Source: Thermotogae bacterium (lineage in GTDB: Bacteria; Thermotogota; Thermotogae; Mesoaciditogales; Mesoaciditogaceae). From it: a stretch of 64,000 nucleotides of DNA. The translations under genes and the position numbers were made by a program. Below the pieces are notes generated by a model, which did no database searches, was not told the origin of the DNA, and saw only the letters and a list, made by a program, of their open reading frames with translations. This document shows, piece after piece, positions 10,371 through 18,925 of the stretch. Positions within the stretch are counted from its first letter, which is position 1, and every line of letters begins with the position of its first letter. The stretch is taken from contig JALSLY010000084.1 in assembly GCA_026988035.1 (NCBI GenBank), positions 1-64,000 on the forward strand, given 5' to 3'.

Positions 10371-11474
10371 TTACTTTCCGGATCTTACACTTCCGCGATA
10401 AAACGGAGTTTTAACTATCTTTGCCGGGATGCGCCTTCCGTGAATCTCTATCTCCACTTCTGTACCATATTTTGAATGTTCTATATTAATATATCCAAGT
10501 GCTAAGGATCTTCCGGTCGTTGGAGATTTCGTTCCACTTGTAACATACCCAATTTCTTTATTTTCCGTAAATATCTTATATCCATGGCGAGCAACGCCTT
10601 TTGAAACTTCAAGCCCTCTAAGTCTTCTCTTTAGGCCCTTTTCTTTTTGTTCCACAAGTACTTCTTTACCGTTAAATTCAGCTTTGTCAAAATCTACAGC
10701 CCACTTGAGTCCTGCTTCAAGGGGAGTAGTGGTATCGTCTATATCATTCCCGTACAGCATGTAGCATGCTTCAAATCTCAGCGTATCGCGTGCTCCAAGA
10801 CCACATGGTTTAACACCATAGGAACTTCCTATGTCAAGTATTCTTCTCCACATGGGGATAGCGGATTCAGCATCGAAATAAAGCTCAAAACCGTCTTCGC
10901 CGGTATATCCAGTTCTTGACACTATAGATTCAATGCCGTTTATGCGTCCAGTTGTGAAGTGATAAAATTCGATTTCGGAAAGATTCACGCCGGAAATCTT
11001 TGTCAATATTTCTTCAGCTTTTGGCCCTTGTAATGCAAGCTGAGCATACTTGGGAGATTTATTTGAGATGCTTACCCGAAAACCCTTACTTTGATCATTT
11101 ATCCACTTGTAGTCCTTATCTGTATTGGAGGCGTTAACAACTAAAAGTACCTTTACGTCTGAAAATCTGTAAGCGAGAAGATCATCCACGATCGTGCCGT
11201 TTGTGTAACACATGGGAGTATAGCAAATTTGACCATTTTTAAGTTTAGATACCGAATTGGTGATAATATGATCCACAAAATTCAAAGCATCTGCACCTTC
11301 AATGAGTATTTCACCCATGTGTGAAACGTCAAAAAGTCCCGCATTTTCCCTGACGGTTTTGTGTTCTTCAATTATAGAAGAATACTGAACTGGCATTTTC
11401 CAACCGCCAAACTCCACAAGCTTAGCTCCTAACCTTTTGTGCTCATCGTAGAGGGGCGTTTTTTTTAGTTCCAT
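10371..11474 (-). CDS. gcvT: aminomethyltransferase, glycine cleavage T protein
   Basis: 367 aa. Transfers the methylene from lipoyl-bound aminomethyl to tetrahydrofolate, releasing ammonia. Signatures: KKTPLYDEHKRLGAKLVEFGGWKMPVQYSSI, FDVSHMGEI, SRTGYTGEDGFELY and the C-terminal beta-barrel domain (GYVTSGTKSPTTGRSLALGYI). The ATG at 11474 has GAGGAGG nine bases upstream. First gcv gene of the operon, directly after a DUF2007 gene whose stop sits within its ribosome-binding region. Confidence 0.95.
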   Translation of the reverse strand: MELKKTPLYDEHKRLGAKLVEFGGWKMPVQYSSIIEEHKTVRENAGLFDVSHMGEILIEGADALNFVDHIITNSVSKLKNGQICYTPMCYTNGTIVDDLLAYRFSDVKVLLVVNASNTDKDYKWINDQSKGFRVSISNKSPKYAQLALQGPKAEEILTKISGVNLSEIEFYHFTTGRINGIESIVSRTGYTGEDGFELYFDAESAIPMWRRILDIGSSYGVKPCGLGARDTLRFEACYMLYGNDIDDTTTPLEAGLKWAVDFDKAEFNGKEVLVEQKEKGLKRRLRGLEVSKGVARHGYKIFTENKEIGYVTSGTKSPTTGRSLALGYINIEHSKYGTEVEIEIHGRRIPAKIVKTPFYRGSVRSGK

Positions 11475-11488
11475 ATCTCTTTTCCTCC

Positions 11489-11731
11489 TCACTCTCTATT
11501 TTTTTCTTTAAGAAGCCTTCTAGCTTCATCTTCATCTTCTTTTGCAACGAGCAATTCTTTAGGACCTGATTGTCCAAAGTAAGCGTCTCCACCGTACGGA
11601 CTCGTTGAATCTCTCACAATTGTCATTATTCCATTCTCTTCGAGAAATCCCTTGACTATTTCTGCTTTTACTCCATTTTCGAAAATATCCAAAACTCTCC
11701 ATCTTGTCTCCTTCTTATCTTTCTTGGCCAT
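11489..11731 (-). CDS. DUF2007-family small protein
   Basis: 80 aa. The core WRVLDIFENGVKAEIVKGFLEENGI followed by a short glycine/tyrosine loop and ELLVAKEDEDEARRLL is the DUF2007 pattern (PF09413, also called putative signal-transducing protein), a small ferredoxin-like fold of unknown function. Start ATG 11731 has AGGTGAT close upstream. It is the first gene of the gcv transcription unit and shares its upstream region with the divergent copper operon. A direct role in glycine metabolism is not established. Confidence 0.8.
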   Translation of the reverse strand: MAKKDKKETRWRVLDIFENGVKAEIVKGFLEENGIMTIVRDSTSPYGGDAYFGQSGPKELLVAKEDEDEARRLLKEKNRE

Positions 11732-11863
11732 AGTATCACCTCTGATCCTTTTAGAATAATACCACAAAAAACAGGGTTGGTTGTCGAATTTTTTATTCAG
11801 TTGAAACAGTGTATTCTTAATTTTTTCTTAACTGTACAGAAACAAAAAAGGGGTATTCTATTG

Positions 11864-11894
11864 TTGTAGCCGCCCCCCGGGGTGGGGGTAATAC
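11864..11894 (+). promoter_or_regulatory. candidate metal-responsive promoter-operator of the copper operon
   Basis: An isolated GC-rich stretch in AT-rich DNA: a run of C (11873-11878) followed by GGGG and GGGGG tracts ending in TAATAC. Read as a promoter, TTGTAG (11864-11869) and TAATAC (11889-11894) are separated by 19 bp, the long spacer seen at MerR/CueR-activated promoters, with the C/G dyad inside the spacer. The same dyad of C-tract and GGGGGTA also resembles CsoR-family sites. No merR or csoR gene is in the window, so the regulator is unknown. Confidence 0.45.
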
Positions 11895-11989
11895 AGAATC
11901 CCTTAACAAACGATAAAAAATATTTGTCACCGAGTACTATGAAAATTTGTTTTACATATAGTGATTAAAAAATTCTGGAGGTGCTAACA

Positions 11990-12373
11990 ATGAAAATGGT
12001 AAAGAAAAATGTAAGTGAGAGGAATTTTGAAAGTTTGAAGGCTCTTCTAAAAAAAGCAATTTTAAAAGAAGGCTTTTCAATCCTATCAGAGTACGATTTC
12101 AAAAAAATACTCACTTCAAAAGGCATGAAGTGTAATGGCAATGCTTACGTAATCGACATGTGTAATCCATCAAACGCTGAGAAAATACTTGCTTCTGAAA
12201 TATCGCTCGGGATCAATCTCCCTTGTAAGATCGGGATCTTTGAAGAAAAGGATAGATACAATGTAATTTACCCCGAGCCAACATCTATTATAAAGACAGA
12301 AGATCCCGGAGTTCAAAGTTCTTTGAATGAAATAAGTGGTGTCCTAAAAAGAATCATTGCGACACTGGAGTGA
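11990..12373 (+). CDS. DUF302-domain protein
   Basis: 127 aa soluble protein. The segment from ILSEYDFKKIL through YVIDMCNPSNAEKILASEISLGINLPCKIGIFEE to YNVIYPEPTSI is the DUF302 pattern, including the invariant-like CNP and LPC cysteines. The function of the family is not firmly known; it is often found in metal or redox clusters. ATG 11990 has GGAGGTG about six bases upstream. First gene of the operon, 26 bp before copA, so a part in copper handling is inferred. Confidence 0.75.
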   Translation: MKMVKKNVSERNFESLKALLKKAILKEGFSILSEYDFKKILTSKGMKCNGNAYVIDMCNPSNAEKILASEISLGINLPCKIGIFEEKDRYNVIYPEPTSIIKTEDPGVQSSLNEISGVLKRIIATLE

Positions 12374-12399
12374 GTTTATAAAGAGGGAGGGAATTAATT

Positions 12400-14841
12400 G
12401 TGAAAAAAGTTATCTTGGACCTAAAAGGCATGACTTGTGCATCTTGTGCATTGACAATCGAAAAGGCGCTAAACAAGAAAGCTGAAGGTGCTAAAGCGGT
12501 CGTGAATTTCGCGGTTGAGAGGGCTGTAATTGAAGGAGAAGAGATAGATCCCGACCAATTGATAGGCATAGTTAAAAATACCGGATATGACGCGTCGCTT
12601 ATTAAAGTCGAGGAAGAAAATGCTGATACAAAAAAGACCTACAAAGTCAATGGCATGACTTGTGCATCTTGTGCAACGACTGTTGAAAAAACGCTGAAAA
12701 AAGTACCAGGTGTTAAAAATGCATCTGTTAACATTGCTACAGAAATGGCAACTGTTGTGATAGATCCTCACATCGTTTCTGAGCGTGAAATGGCAAGGGC
12801 AGTTTCAAACGCCGGATACGAACTTGTGATATCGCATGAAAAGCAAGCTTCTCGTGAAGATGATTTCTCTCAAAGAATGAGAACAGCAAAGCTGAAGATG
12901 ATCTGGGCATGGGCAATTACAGGTCCTCTTGCGATCTTGATGATTCTCGATATGACGAGTATCAAAATACCTTATTTTAATTGGATTAGCGTTTTAGTGT
13001 CGTTTCCTGTGATCTTCATAATAGGGTATGCTCCTATAAGGAGTGGTTTGGTAGCGATAATTCATCGGAGTACAAATATGGATGTTCTTATTTTGCTTGG
13101 AGTTGCAGCTTCTTTTGCGACAGGAATTTTAGCACTCGCCGGAATGAAGATAGCCGATTATTCAGCTGTAGGTGCAATGATCATGGGCTTTTTCCTAGTA
13201 GGGAAATATCTTGAAACGGCAGCAAAAGGGAAAGCATCCGAAGCTATTAAAAAACTTCTTCAGATGAGTGCAAAGAACGCACGCATTCTTGATGACAACG
13301 GCAAAGAGATCGAAATACCAACGGAGTCTCTTGCGGTGGGCGATATCATGATTGTGAAGCCTGCAGAGCAAATTCCAACAGATGGAGTGATATTGGATGG
13401 AGATACCACGGTTGATGAATCAATGGCAACAGGTGAATCTATGCCCGCAAGGCGTACAGTTGGAGACGAAGTAATCGGTTCGACCGTTAACCAATTGGGT
13501 ACGATCAAAGTAAGAGTCACGCGTGTTGGAGAAGATACTTTTCTCTCCCAGGTAATCAAACTTGTTGATGAAGCGCAAGGCACAAAAGTTCCCATACAAG
13601 CGTTTGCAGATAAAATTGTTGGCATATTTGTTCCAGCTGTGCTTCTTATCACAGCAGGTGTCTTCCTTTTTTGGCTTCTTGATCCCACTGCGGGTCATGG
13701 AATAATGGTTTGGGCTTCAGCTTTCCTACCGTGGGTTAATCCCAATCTTGATGTTCTTTCTGCAGCAATATTTGCGGCAGTCGCTACTCTCGTTATCGCC
13801 TGCCCTTGTGCACTCGGTTTAGCCACTCCAACGGCCTTGATGGTTGGCTCTGGAAAAGGAGCGTCGGAAGGAATACTGATCAGATCCGGTGAAGCTTTAC
13901 AAACGACAAAGGACCTGGACACAGTTGTTTTTGATAAGACTGGAACAATAACTAGCGGAGTTCCACACGTTACGGATGTCAAATCGGAAATGGAAGAAAG
14001 TGATTTCCTTAAAATGATCGGTTCAATAGAAAGTTATTCTGAGCATCCGCTTGGTAAAGCGATCGTCGAATACGCTCAGTCTAAAGGCGTAGAATTCGAA
14101 AAAGTAGAAAATTTACTTGTTCGTCCAGGCCTTGGAATAGAAGGAACCGTGGACGGAAAAAAGATCTTCGTTGGAAGTCCGCGGCTTGCTTCTTCAAAAG
14201 GAGTCGTAATTCCTCCAGATGTTCAAAAATATGGAACAGAGGGGAAAACCGTCATAATGGCTTTTGAGGAAGATGGAAAATACCTTGGAACAGTGGCTCT
14301 CGCTGATACCATAAAGGAAGGCGCACACGAAGCAATAAAAGCGCTTAAAGAAATGGGAATAAAGACCGTCATGCTTACCGGAGATAACGAGTTTACAGCT
14401 AAATCTGTTGCCAAGCAAATGGGAATCGATGATGTGCGATACAACTTGTTACCTTCTGACAAGATAGAAGAGATAAAGAAACTTCAATCAAAGTCAAGGA
14501 TTGTGGCAATGGTCGGGGATGGTATAAACGATGCTCCATCCTTGAAACAAGCTAATGTTGGGATAGCCATAGGAACCGGTACAGACATAGCTAAAGAAGC
14601 CAGTGATATAACCCTAGTTAAAGGCGATCTTTGGGGAGTTGTGAAAGCCATTAAGCTTTCCAAAGCAACCTTCCAAAAAATACGCCAAAATTTATTCTGG
14701 GCTTTCTTCTACAATGTTGTCGCTATACCGCTTGCTGGTATTGGACTTTTGCACCCCGTTATAGCTGAAATAGCAATGGCGTCGAGTTCGGTAAATGTTG
14801 TCACGAATTCCCTAAGGCTTAAAAAGCATTCTATTGATTGA
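12400..14841 (+). CDS. copA: Cu(+)-exporting P1B-type ATPase
   Basis: 813 aa inner-membrane pump. Two N-terminal heavy-metal-associated domains each carry GMTCASC (about residues 10-16 and 85-91). Then come the membrane helices, TGES in the actuator domain (about 344), the transport motif CPC in helix 6 (about 468-470), phosphorylation motif DKTGT (Asp about 512), SEHPLGKAI, TGDNEFTA and the hinge GDGINDAP. The CPC plus double CxxC pattern fits the copper (P1B-1) class. GTG start at 12400 follows GGGAGGG. Coupled with DUF302, DUF1858 and YHS genes as a copper detoxification operon. Confidence 0.93.
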   Translation: MKKVILDLKGMTCASCALTIEKALNKKAEGAKAVVNFAVERAVIEGEEIDPDQLIGIVKNTGYDASLIKVEEENADTKKTYKVNGMTCASCATTVEKTLKKVPGVKNASVNIATEMATVVIDPHIVSEREMARAVSNAGYELVISHEKQASREDDFSQRMRTAKLKMIWAWAITGPLAILMILDMTSIKIPYFNWISVLVSFPVIFIIGYAPIRSGLVAIIHRSTNMDVLILLGVAASFATGILALAGMKIADYSAVGAMIMGFFLVGKYLETAAKGKASEAIKKLLQMSAKNARILDDNGKEIEIPTESLAVGDIMIVKPAEQIPTDGVILDGDTTVDESMATGESMPARRTVGDEVIGSTVNQLGTIKVRVTRVGEDTFLSQVIKLVDEAQGTKVPIQAFADKIVGIFVPAVLLITAGVFLFWLLDPTAGHGIMVWASAFLPWVNPNLDVLSAAIFAAVATLVIACPCALGLATPTALMVGSGKGASEGILIRSGEALQTTKDLDTVVFDKTGTITSGVPHVTDVKSEMEESDFLKMIGSIESYSEHPLGKAIVEYAQSKGVEFEKVENLLVRPGLGIEGTVDGKKIFVGSPRLASSKGVVIPPDVQKYGTEGKTVIMAFEEDGKYLGTVALADTIKEGAHEAIKALKEMGIKTVMLTGDNEFTAKSVAKQMGIDDVRYNLLPSDKIEEIKKLQSKSRIVAMVGDGINDAPSLKQANVGIAIGTGTDIAKEASDITLVKGDLWGVVKAIKLSKATFQKIRQNLFWAFFYNVVAIPLAGIGLLHPVIAEIAMASSSVNVVTNSLRLKKHSID

Positions 14842-14860
14842 AAAAGGAGGTGGGTCTGTA

Positions 14861-15097
14861 ATGAAGCTCAAACATGTTAATGAAAAAATGACACTCAAAG
14901 AGATCATGGATATGGATCCGTCTTTGGAACCAGAACTGTTCAAATTGGGATTCAACGCATGTTGTTCTAAGATGGAGACCGTGGAAGTTTTTGCAAAGGA
15001 TAAAAAAATAGATGTTAAAAAGGCTATCGAAGCTCTGAATGCCAAGATAGATGAAGTGAACAAGATTTCAGAATTGCTCGAAGATTACGAGCAATAA
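14861..15097 (+). CDS. DUF1858-domain protein
   Basis: 78 aa. The pattern MTLKEIMDMDPSLEPELFKLGFNACCS is that of DUF1858, a small helical domain with a conserved cysteine pair region (here CC) linked to hybrid-cluster and redox proteins. ATG 14861 is preceded by AAAGGAGGTG. Lies 19 bp after copA. Given its cysteines and position, a copper-binding or redox role is possible, but this is inference. Confidence 0.75.
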   Translation: MKLKHVNEKMTLKEIMDMDPSLEPELFKLGFNACCSKMETVEVFAKDKKIDVKKAIEALNAKIDEVNKISELLEDYEQ

Positions 15098-15119
15098 TAA
15101 AAAAACAGAGGTGAGAAAA

Positions 15120-15371
15120 ATGGAAGGAATGGGAAAAATGAAAGGTGCGGGGAAGTACAAAGATCCAGTATGTGGAATGTCAACATCACCTGAAGATGCA
15201 AAGGTTACAATACCCTATCAAGGAATTGAATACTACTTTTGTTCTGATGATTGCGCAAAAAAATTCAACAGGAATCCCGAAAAGTACATTAAAAAAACTG
15301 AGCACGAACACATGAAAATGGGTGATAAGATGGGACACAAAGGTCATCATGGTGGCTGTGGATGCGGATGA
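15120..15371 (+). CDS. YHS-domain metal-binding protein with His/Cys-rich tail
   Basis: 83 aa. Central YHS domain: YKDPVCGMSTSPEDAKV, then IEYYFCSDDCAKKFNRNPEKYI, with the C-x2-C type cysteines that bind copper or other soft metals. YHS domains occur in copper ATPases and related proteins. The C-terminal tail is rich in His, Met and Cys (HEHMKMGDKMGHKGHHGGCGCG), a likely metal-chelating segment. ATG 15120 is preceded by GAGGTGAG. Last gene of the copper module and the native gene just upstream of the IS110 insertion. Confidence 0.85.
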   Translation: MEGMGKMKGAGKYKDPVCGMSTSPEDAKVTIPYQGIEYYFCSDDCAKKFNRNPEKYIKKTEHEHMKMGDKMGHKGHHGGCGCG

Positions 15372-15442
15372 GATCTTTACATAGTGTAAATTCATAGTTA
15401 AAAACTGGTTCTTTGGTAGTTTTTGGGTTTTTCATTAATGAT

Positions 15443-15735
15443 GTGCCTCCCTCAGAAAAACGTTAGCCAGATTTAGGTTAACAGCTATCTGGGTCGAGGC
15501 ACTCCTCCTCTTTAATAAATTACTCAAGTTGTGCGCGAACATTACAAGACGATTCAAAATCTGTAAATAAAGGGATTTTTCACATCTCCCATGTAAAATA
15601 TAGTTGTTAGATGAAACACTTAAAAACGGAGAGAGCCCGTCCATCTCATAGGCTTCAAAGCCTGCTCAAGGGATTGGGCCAACCTCCTTATCACGTTTGA
15701 GAGTAATGGTCTTCGAGACCGAACCTATCATGGGA
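15443..15735 (+). ncRNA. candidate IS110 bridge RNA region in the element's left end
   Basis: Non-coding leader with repeated secondary structure. A first domain has outer stem GTGCCTC (15443-15449)/GAGGCAC (15496-15502) enclosing CCAGAT (15467-15472)/ATCTGG (15487-15492). A second domain near the gene has hairpins AGGCTT/AAGCCT (15650-15663) and GGTCT-TCG-AGACC (15708-15720), loosely closed by CCAT/ATAGG (15641-15652) with CCTAT/ATGG (15724-15733). IS110 elements are known to express a bridge RNA from this location that specifies donor and target DNA. Which part is the mature RNA, and its guide loops, cannot be assigned by eye. Confidence 0.4.
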
Positions 15736-15757
15736 ATGTCGAAAGGAGGATTTTAAA

Positions 15758-16921
15758 ATGGTTTACATTGGTATTGACGTTTCATCCAACAAGTTCAACG
15801 TCTATATCCTTTATCCTGATTCTTCAAAATCCATTGCCCTTTCTTTTCATCAGTCTCGAAGAGGCTTTGAAAAGTTCCTTTCAAAGCTTCTAAATATCCA
15901 CGAGGATGTGCTTATCGCCATGGAGTCAACAGGTGTTTATCACATGAGCCTGTACAATTTCCTTTCATCAAATGGCTTTGAACCTCTCTTGCTTCATCCT
16001 TATACCATCAAGCATTTCCTTAAGGCATCCTCTCATTCAAAGACCGACTCAATAGATGCTCGCAGTATCGCAATTGTGCTTTCTCAACTTTCTAATTCCC
16101 TTCGTCTTTCCAATATTCCATCAAATCAGCTTAATGCTCTTAGAGAGCTTGTTAGATTCAGAAATTCTATCGTTCAACAACGTTCATCACTTTACAGACG
16201 CTTGCATAATTTCCTCAGACTTGACATGCCTGAAATACTTAACTTCTTTGAAATCAATTCTAAGGTCCTTCTCTCTCTTCTCAAACGTTTCCCTACACGC
16301 CAGGATATACTCAACAATCAACAAGATGTCGTGAAACTGCTTTGCACTTTCAGAAATTGGAATGAATCAAAAGCTCTATCTCTCATATCTTCTTTGAAAA
16401 GGTCTATAGGCCTCAGAGATGCTTTTGGCTCTCATTCTCTCATAATCTCTTCCATAATCACTCAAGTCCAAAGCCTTTCTGAACAAATCGAAAGAATTGA
16501 GAGTAAAATTCAACAGATTCTTTCCCAATTTCCTGACAATCCCATCTCTTCAATCAAAGGCGTTGGTTTTGTAACGTTAGCTCAAATCATTTCTGAAGTC
16601 GGAGATATCTCGAGATTCAAATCTTCCAAAGCCTTTGTCGCTTATTCTGGCCTTGACCCTGTCATTCATCAAAGTGGTAAGAGCTTCTATTCTGGCAGCA
16701 TATCCAAAAAAGGTAATTCTATCCTTAGACAGGCTTTTTACAATCTCGCCGTTAGAGTGATACGTTATCCTGGCAAATACAGAGATAAATATCTTGGTCT
16801 TGTTAAGAGAGGAAAACCTAAAAAAGTTGCTTTGGTCGCTATTGCCAGAAAACTTGCTGTGCTCGTTTATACTTTATGGACAAGAGGTGAGAACTTTGAC
16901 CCAAATTTCTTCATGACTTAA
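15758..16921 (+). CDS. IS110-family transposase (DEDD/serine recombinase)
   Basis: 387 aa, full family length. The N-terminal RuvC-like DEDD domain shows GIDVSSNKFNVYI (first Asp), IAMESTGVYH (Glu) and KTDSIDARSIA (Asp pair). A coiled-coil linker (RELVRFRNSIVQQRSSLYRRL and following) leads to the C-terminal Tnp20 domain with ISSIKGVGFVTLAQIISE, FVAYSGLDP and SGSISKKGNSILRQAFYNLA containing the catalytic Ser. No stop or frameshift, so probably active. ATG 15758 follows AAAGGAGGA. The codon bias is serine/phenylalanine-rich and unlike the neighbouring genes, in line with acquisition. Confidence 0.93.
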   Translation: MVYIGIDVSSNKFNVYILYPDSSKSIALSFHQSRRGFEKFLSKLLNIHEDVLIAMESTGVYHMSLYNFLSSNGFEPLLLHPYTIKHFLKASSHSKTDSIDARSIAIVLSQLSNSLRLSNIPSNQLNALRELVRFRNSIVQQRSSLYRRLHNFLRLDMPEILNFFEINSKVLLSLLKRFPTRQDILNNQQDVVKLLCTFRNWNESKALSLISSLKRSIGLRDAFGSHSLIISSIITQVQSLSEQIERIESKIQQILSQFPDNPISSIKGVGFVTLAQIISEVGDISRFKSSKAFVAYSGLDPVIHQSGKSFYSGSISKKGNSILRQAFYNLAVRVIRYPGKYRDKYLGLVKRGKPKKVALVAIARKLAVLVYTLWTRGENFDPNFFMT

Positions 16922-16997
16922 GCTTTTTCAATGACCTTTTTTCATTAAAACTGAATATCTTTATTTCTTATTTCACTCTTGATTTTCTAGAGTATCC

Positions 16998-17120
16998 CTC
17001 GAAGTTTTCATCAAGACATATGAGCTCGCCATCGCCAAGTTCACAAGAGTGAGGAGCGAGATTGCACTGTGTGCAATGTTTTCTCGCTTTTACGACCAAA
17101 GCGGTAGCTGCGAAGAAGAC
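16998..17120 (-). repeat. dispersed repeat family, copy 1
   Basis: The minus strand of this stretch matches 50271-50390 closely. Shared blocks include GAGCTCATATGTCTTGATGA, AAACTTCGAG, CTTGTGAACTT, CTCGCTCCTCAC/CCCGCTCCTCAC and GAAAACATT. It lies between the IS110 right end and the P5C dehydrogenase gene, in a 430-bp stretch without a convincing gene. A 111-codon open frame covers it on the minus strand (16968-17303), but the repeat copies do not keep one frame open, so I do not call it a gene. Similarity may extend towards 17310. Confidence 0.6.
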
Positions 17121-17353
17121 ACACGGATGTGTTGAGAAAGCGAAGCACTCACGGATGAGTGTCTGAGCGTGCCTCACGATGTGAACTGGAAGATGGATAA
17201 ACGAGCGAATCGGGCTTGATAAGACTTCGAAAAAAATTCTTTTATCGCTTGAAAAGCGATGTTTATTTGACAAATTTTCATAGGTTGTAAAGCTGACGCA
17301 CAACGTGAGTTATTTAATAAAATCTCGATAGGTTAGAAAGATTCACATGCCAC

Positions 17354-18910
17354 TTAAACGATCCTTTCTGCTATGGACTTTGCTTGTAAGAACAGCAACA
17401 AATAATCTCTTCCACCCGCTTTAGAATCCGTTCCGGACATGTTGAAGCCTCCAAAGGGTTGAACACCAACAAGGGCACCCGTACATTTTCTATTAAAATA
17501 AAGATTTCCCACGTGAAACTCTGCTTTGGCTTTTTCTATTCTTGATCTATCTTTTGAATACAGTGCCCCGGTCAATCCATATTCTGTGGAATTGGCTATC
17601 CTTAAAGCATCTTCAAAGTCCTTTGCTTTTATTATTGCCAAAACCGGACCAAAGATTTCTTCTTGTGCTATTCTCGCGTTTGGATCAACATCAATGAAGA
17701 CGGTTGGTTCCACAAAATATCCTTCTCGATTGAGGCGTTTCCCCCCGACGAGCAATTTTCCTTCTCCCTTCCCAATTTCTATGTAATTCATCACCTTTTT
17801 AAGAGCACTTTCACTCGAGACAGGGCCCAGCCAGTTTTCTTGTTCTGAAGTATCACCGATTTTTATCTTTTCAACTCTATCTTTCACCTTTTTTATAACT
17901 TCATCGTACACCGCATCAACTATTATGGCTCTGGAGCCAGCAGAGCATTTCTGACCTTGGAAACCGAAAGCACTAACTACTATTCCCTCAGCAGCAGCAT
18001 CCAGATCGGCTGTTTCATCAACTACAACAGCATCTTTTCCACCCATTTCAAGAACGACACGCTTTATCCAGTGCTGTCCGGGTTGATGCTCGGCTGCTAA
18101 GGAATTAATTCTCAAACCAACATCTTTTGAACCAGTGAAAGAGATAAAACGAGTCTTTGGATGTTTTACAAGATACTCACCCACTTTTGCTCCAGAGCCA
18201 GGCAAAAAGTTGAAAACACCATCCGGCAATCCAACTTCATTGAAAACTTCTGCGGTCTTTGCTGCAATGACCGAGGAAATTGAAGCGGGTTTAAGAATTA
18301 CAGCGTTTCCAGCAGCGATTGCAGCAGAGGTCATTCCAACAAGGATGGCAATTGGAAAATTCCATGGTGGAATGATCGTTCCAACACCAATTGGAATGTA
18401 CTTCAATTCGTTCTTTTCACCTGGAATTTGATGTGGTTCGTACCCTTTTGAGTACCTTATCGCTTCTCTTCCATAGAAGTTTAGCATGTCCACGGCTTCC
18501 GCAAGATCAGCGTCCGCTTCTATCCAATTTTTTCCTGTCTCATAAACCATCCACGCATCAAATTCAAAACGTCTTTCCGTCAGTATATCAGCTATTTTAA
18601 AAAGATACTCTGCCCTTTCTTCAGCCTCGGTGAATTTCCAGCTGTCAAAAGCTTTCCAAGCAGCTTCGAAGGCCAAATCAGCTTCTTTTTCACCACAGTT
18701 TGGAACATAGCCAACTACTTCGGAAGGTTTAGAGGGATTAGTTGAAGTTATTTTCTGTTTTGTCTCTACCCATTTACCCCCAATAAGTGCTTTATAATGC
18801 TTCCCAAATTCGGATCTCACCTTTCTGAGCGCTTCTTCCATTTTTGCAACATCACTTGGTGATTTGAAATCGATAACTTTGAGATTTTCGAATTCTTTTA
18901 TCTCTCTCAC
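17354..18910 (-). CDS. pruA: 1-pyrroline-5-carboxylate dehydrogenase
   Basis: 518 aa aldehyde dehydrogenase that oxidises glutamate gamma-semialdehyde/P5C to glutamate with NAD. Signatures: cofactor loop FTGSKDVG, VVLEMGGKDAVVVDETADLD with the catalytic Glu, AFGFQGQKCSAGSRAIIVD with the catalytic Cys, and the C-terminal NRKCTGALVGVQPFGGFNMSGTDSKAGG typical of RocA/PruA-type P5CDH. GTG 18910 has AAGGAGGT eight bases upstream. Last gene of a four-gene operon with a flavin/iron-sulfur dehydrogenase, which points to proline as the substrate of the whole set. Confidence 0.9.
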   Translation of the reverse strand: MREIKEFENLKVIDFKSPSDVAKMEEALRKVRSEFGKHYKALIGGKWVETKQKITSTNPSKPSEVVGYVPNCGEKEADLAFEAAWKAFDSWKFTEAEERAEYLFKIADILTERRFEFDAWMVYETGKNWIEADADLAEAVDMLNFYGREAIRYSKGYEPHQIPGEKNELKYIPIGVGTIIPPWNFPIAILVGMTSAAIAAGNAVILKPASISSVIAAKTAEVFNEVGLPDGVFNFLPGSGAKVGEYLVKHPKTRFISFTGSKDVGLRINSLAAEHQPGQHWIKRVVLEMGGKDAVVVDETADLDAAAEGIVVSAFGFQGQKCSAGSRAIIVDAVYDEVIKKVKDRVEKIKIGDTSEQENWLGPVSSESALKKVMNYIEIGKGEGKLLVGGKRLNREGYFVEPTVFIDVDPNARIAQEEIFGPVLAIIKAKDFEDALRIANSTEYGLTGALYSKDRSRIEKAKAEFHVGNLYFNRKCTGALVGVQPFGGFNMSGTDSKAGGRDYLLLFLQAKSIAERIV

Positions 18911-18925
18911 GAATGCTTACCTCCT

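Larger units (their letters stand above)
15375..16985 (+). mobile_element. IS110-family insertion sequence (approximate bounds)
   Basis: An IS110-type transposase gene (15758-16921) with a roughly 380-bp non-coding 5' flank and only about 60 bp of AT-rich 3' flank before the next identifiable feature. A long left end and short right end is the layout of the IS110 subgroup, as opposed to IS1111. No terminal inverted repeats are obvious, which is normal for IS110. The exact ends cannot be fixed without the empty site; they lie between the YHS stop at 15371 and the repeat starting near 16998. Confidence 0.65.

Noticed and set aside
11732-11989. Glycine riboswitch before the gcv operon
   Set aside because: Checked the leader of the DUF2007-gcvT operon; no tandem glycine-aptamer-like pattern of conserved stems was recognised, and the strong dyad there points to the copper side.
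15435-15644. 69-codon open frame on the minus strand upstream of the IS110 transposase
   Set aside because: No ribosome site, no family resemblance, and it lies over the structured leader; more likely chance.
16968-17303. 111-codon open frame on the minus strand
   Set aside because: It covers repeat copy 1. The other copies show shifts and stops in the same frame, and the composition (many Cys/His from GC-rich repeat DNA) does not look like a native protein.
17281-17312. GCACAAC-TGAGTTA word shared with 50440-50465 as part of the dispersed repeat
   Set aside because: Orientation relative to the rest of the repeat differs between the two places, so it may be coincidence.
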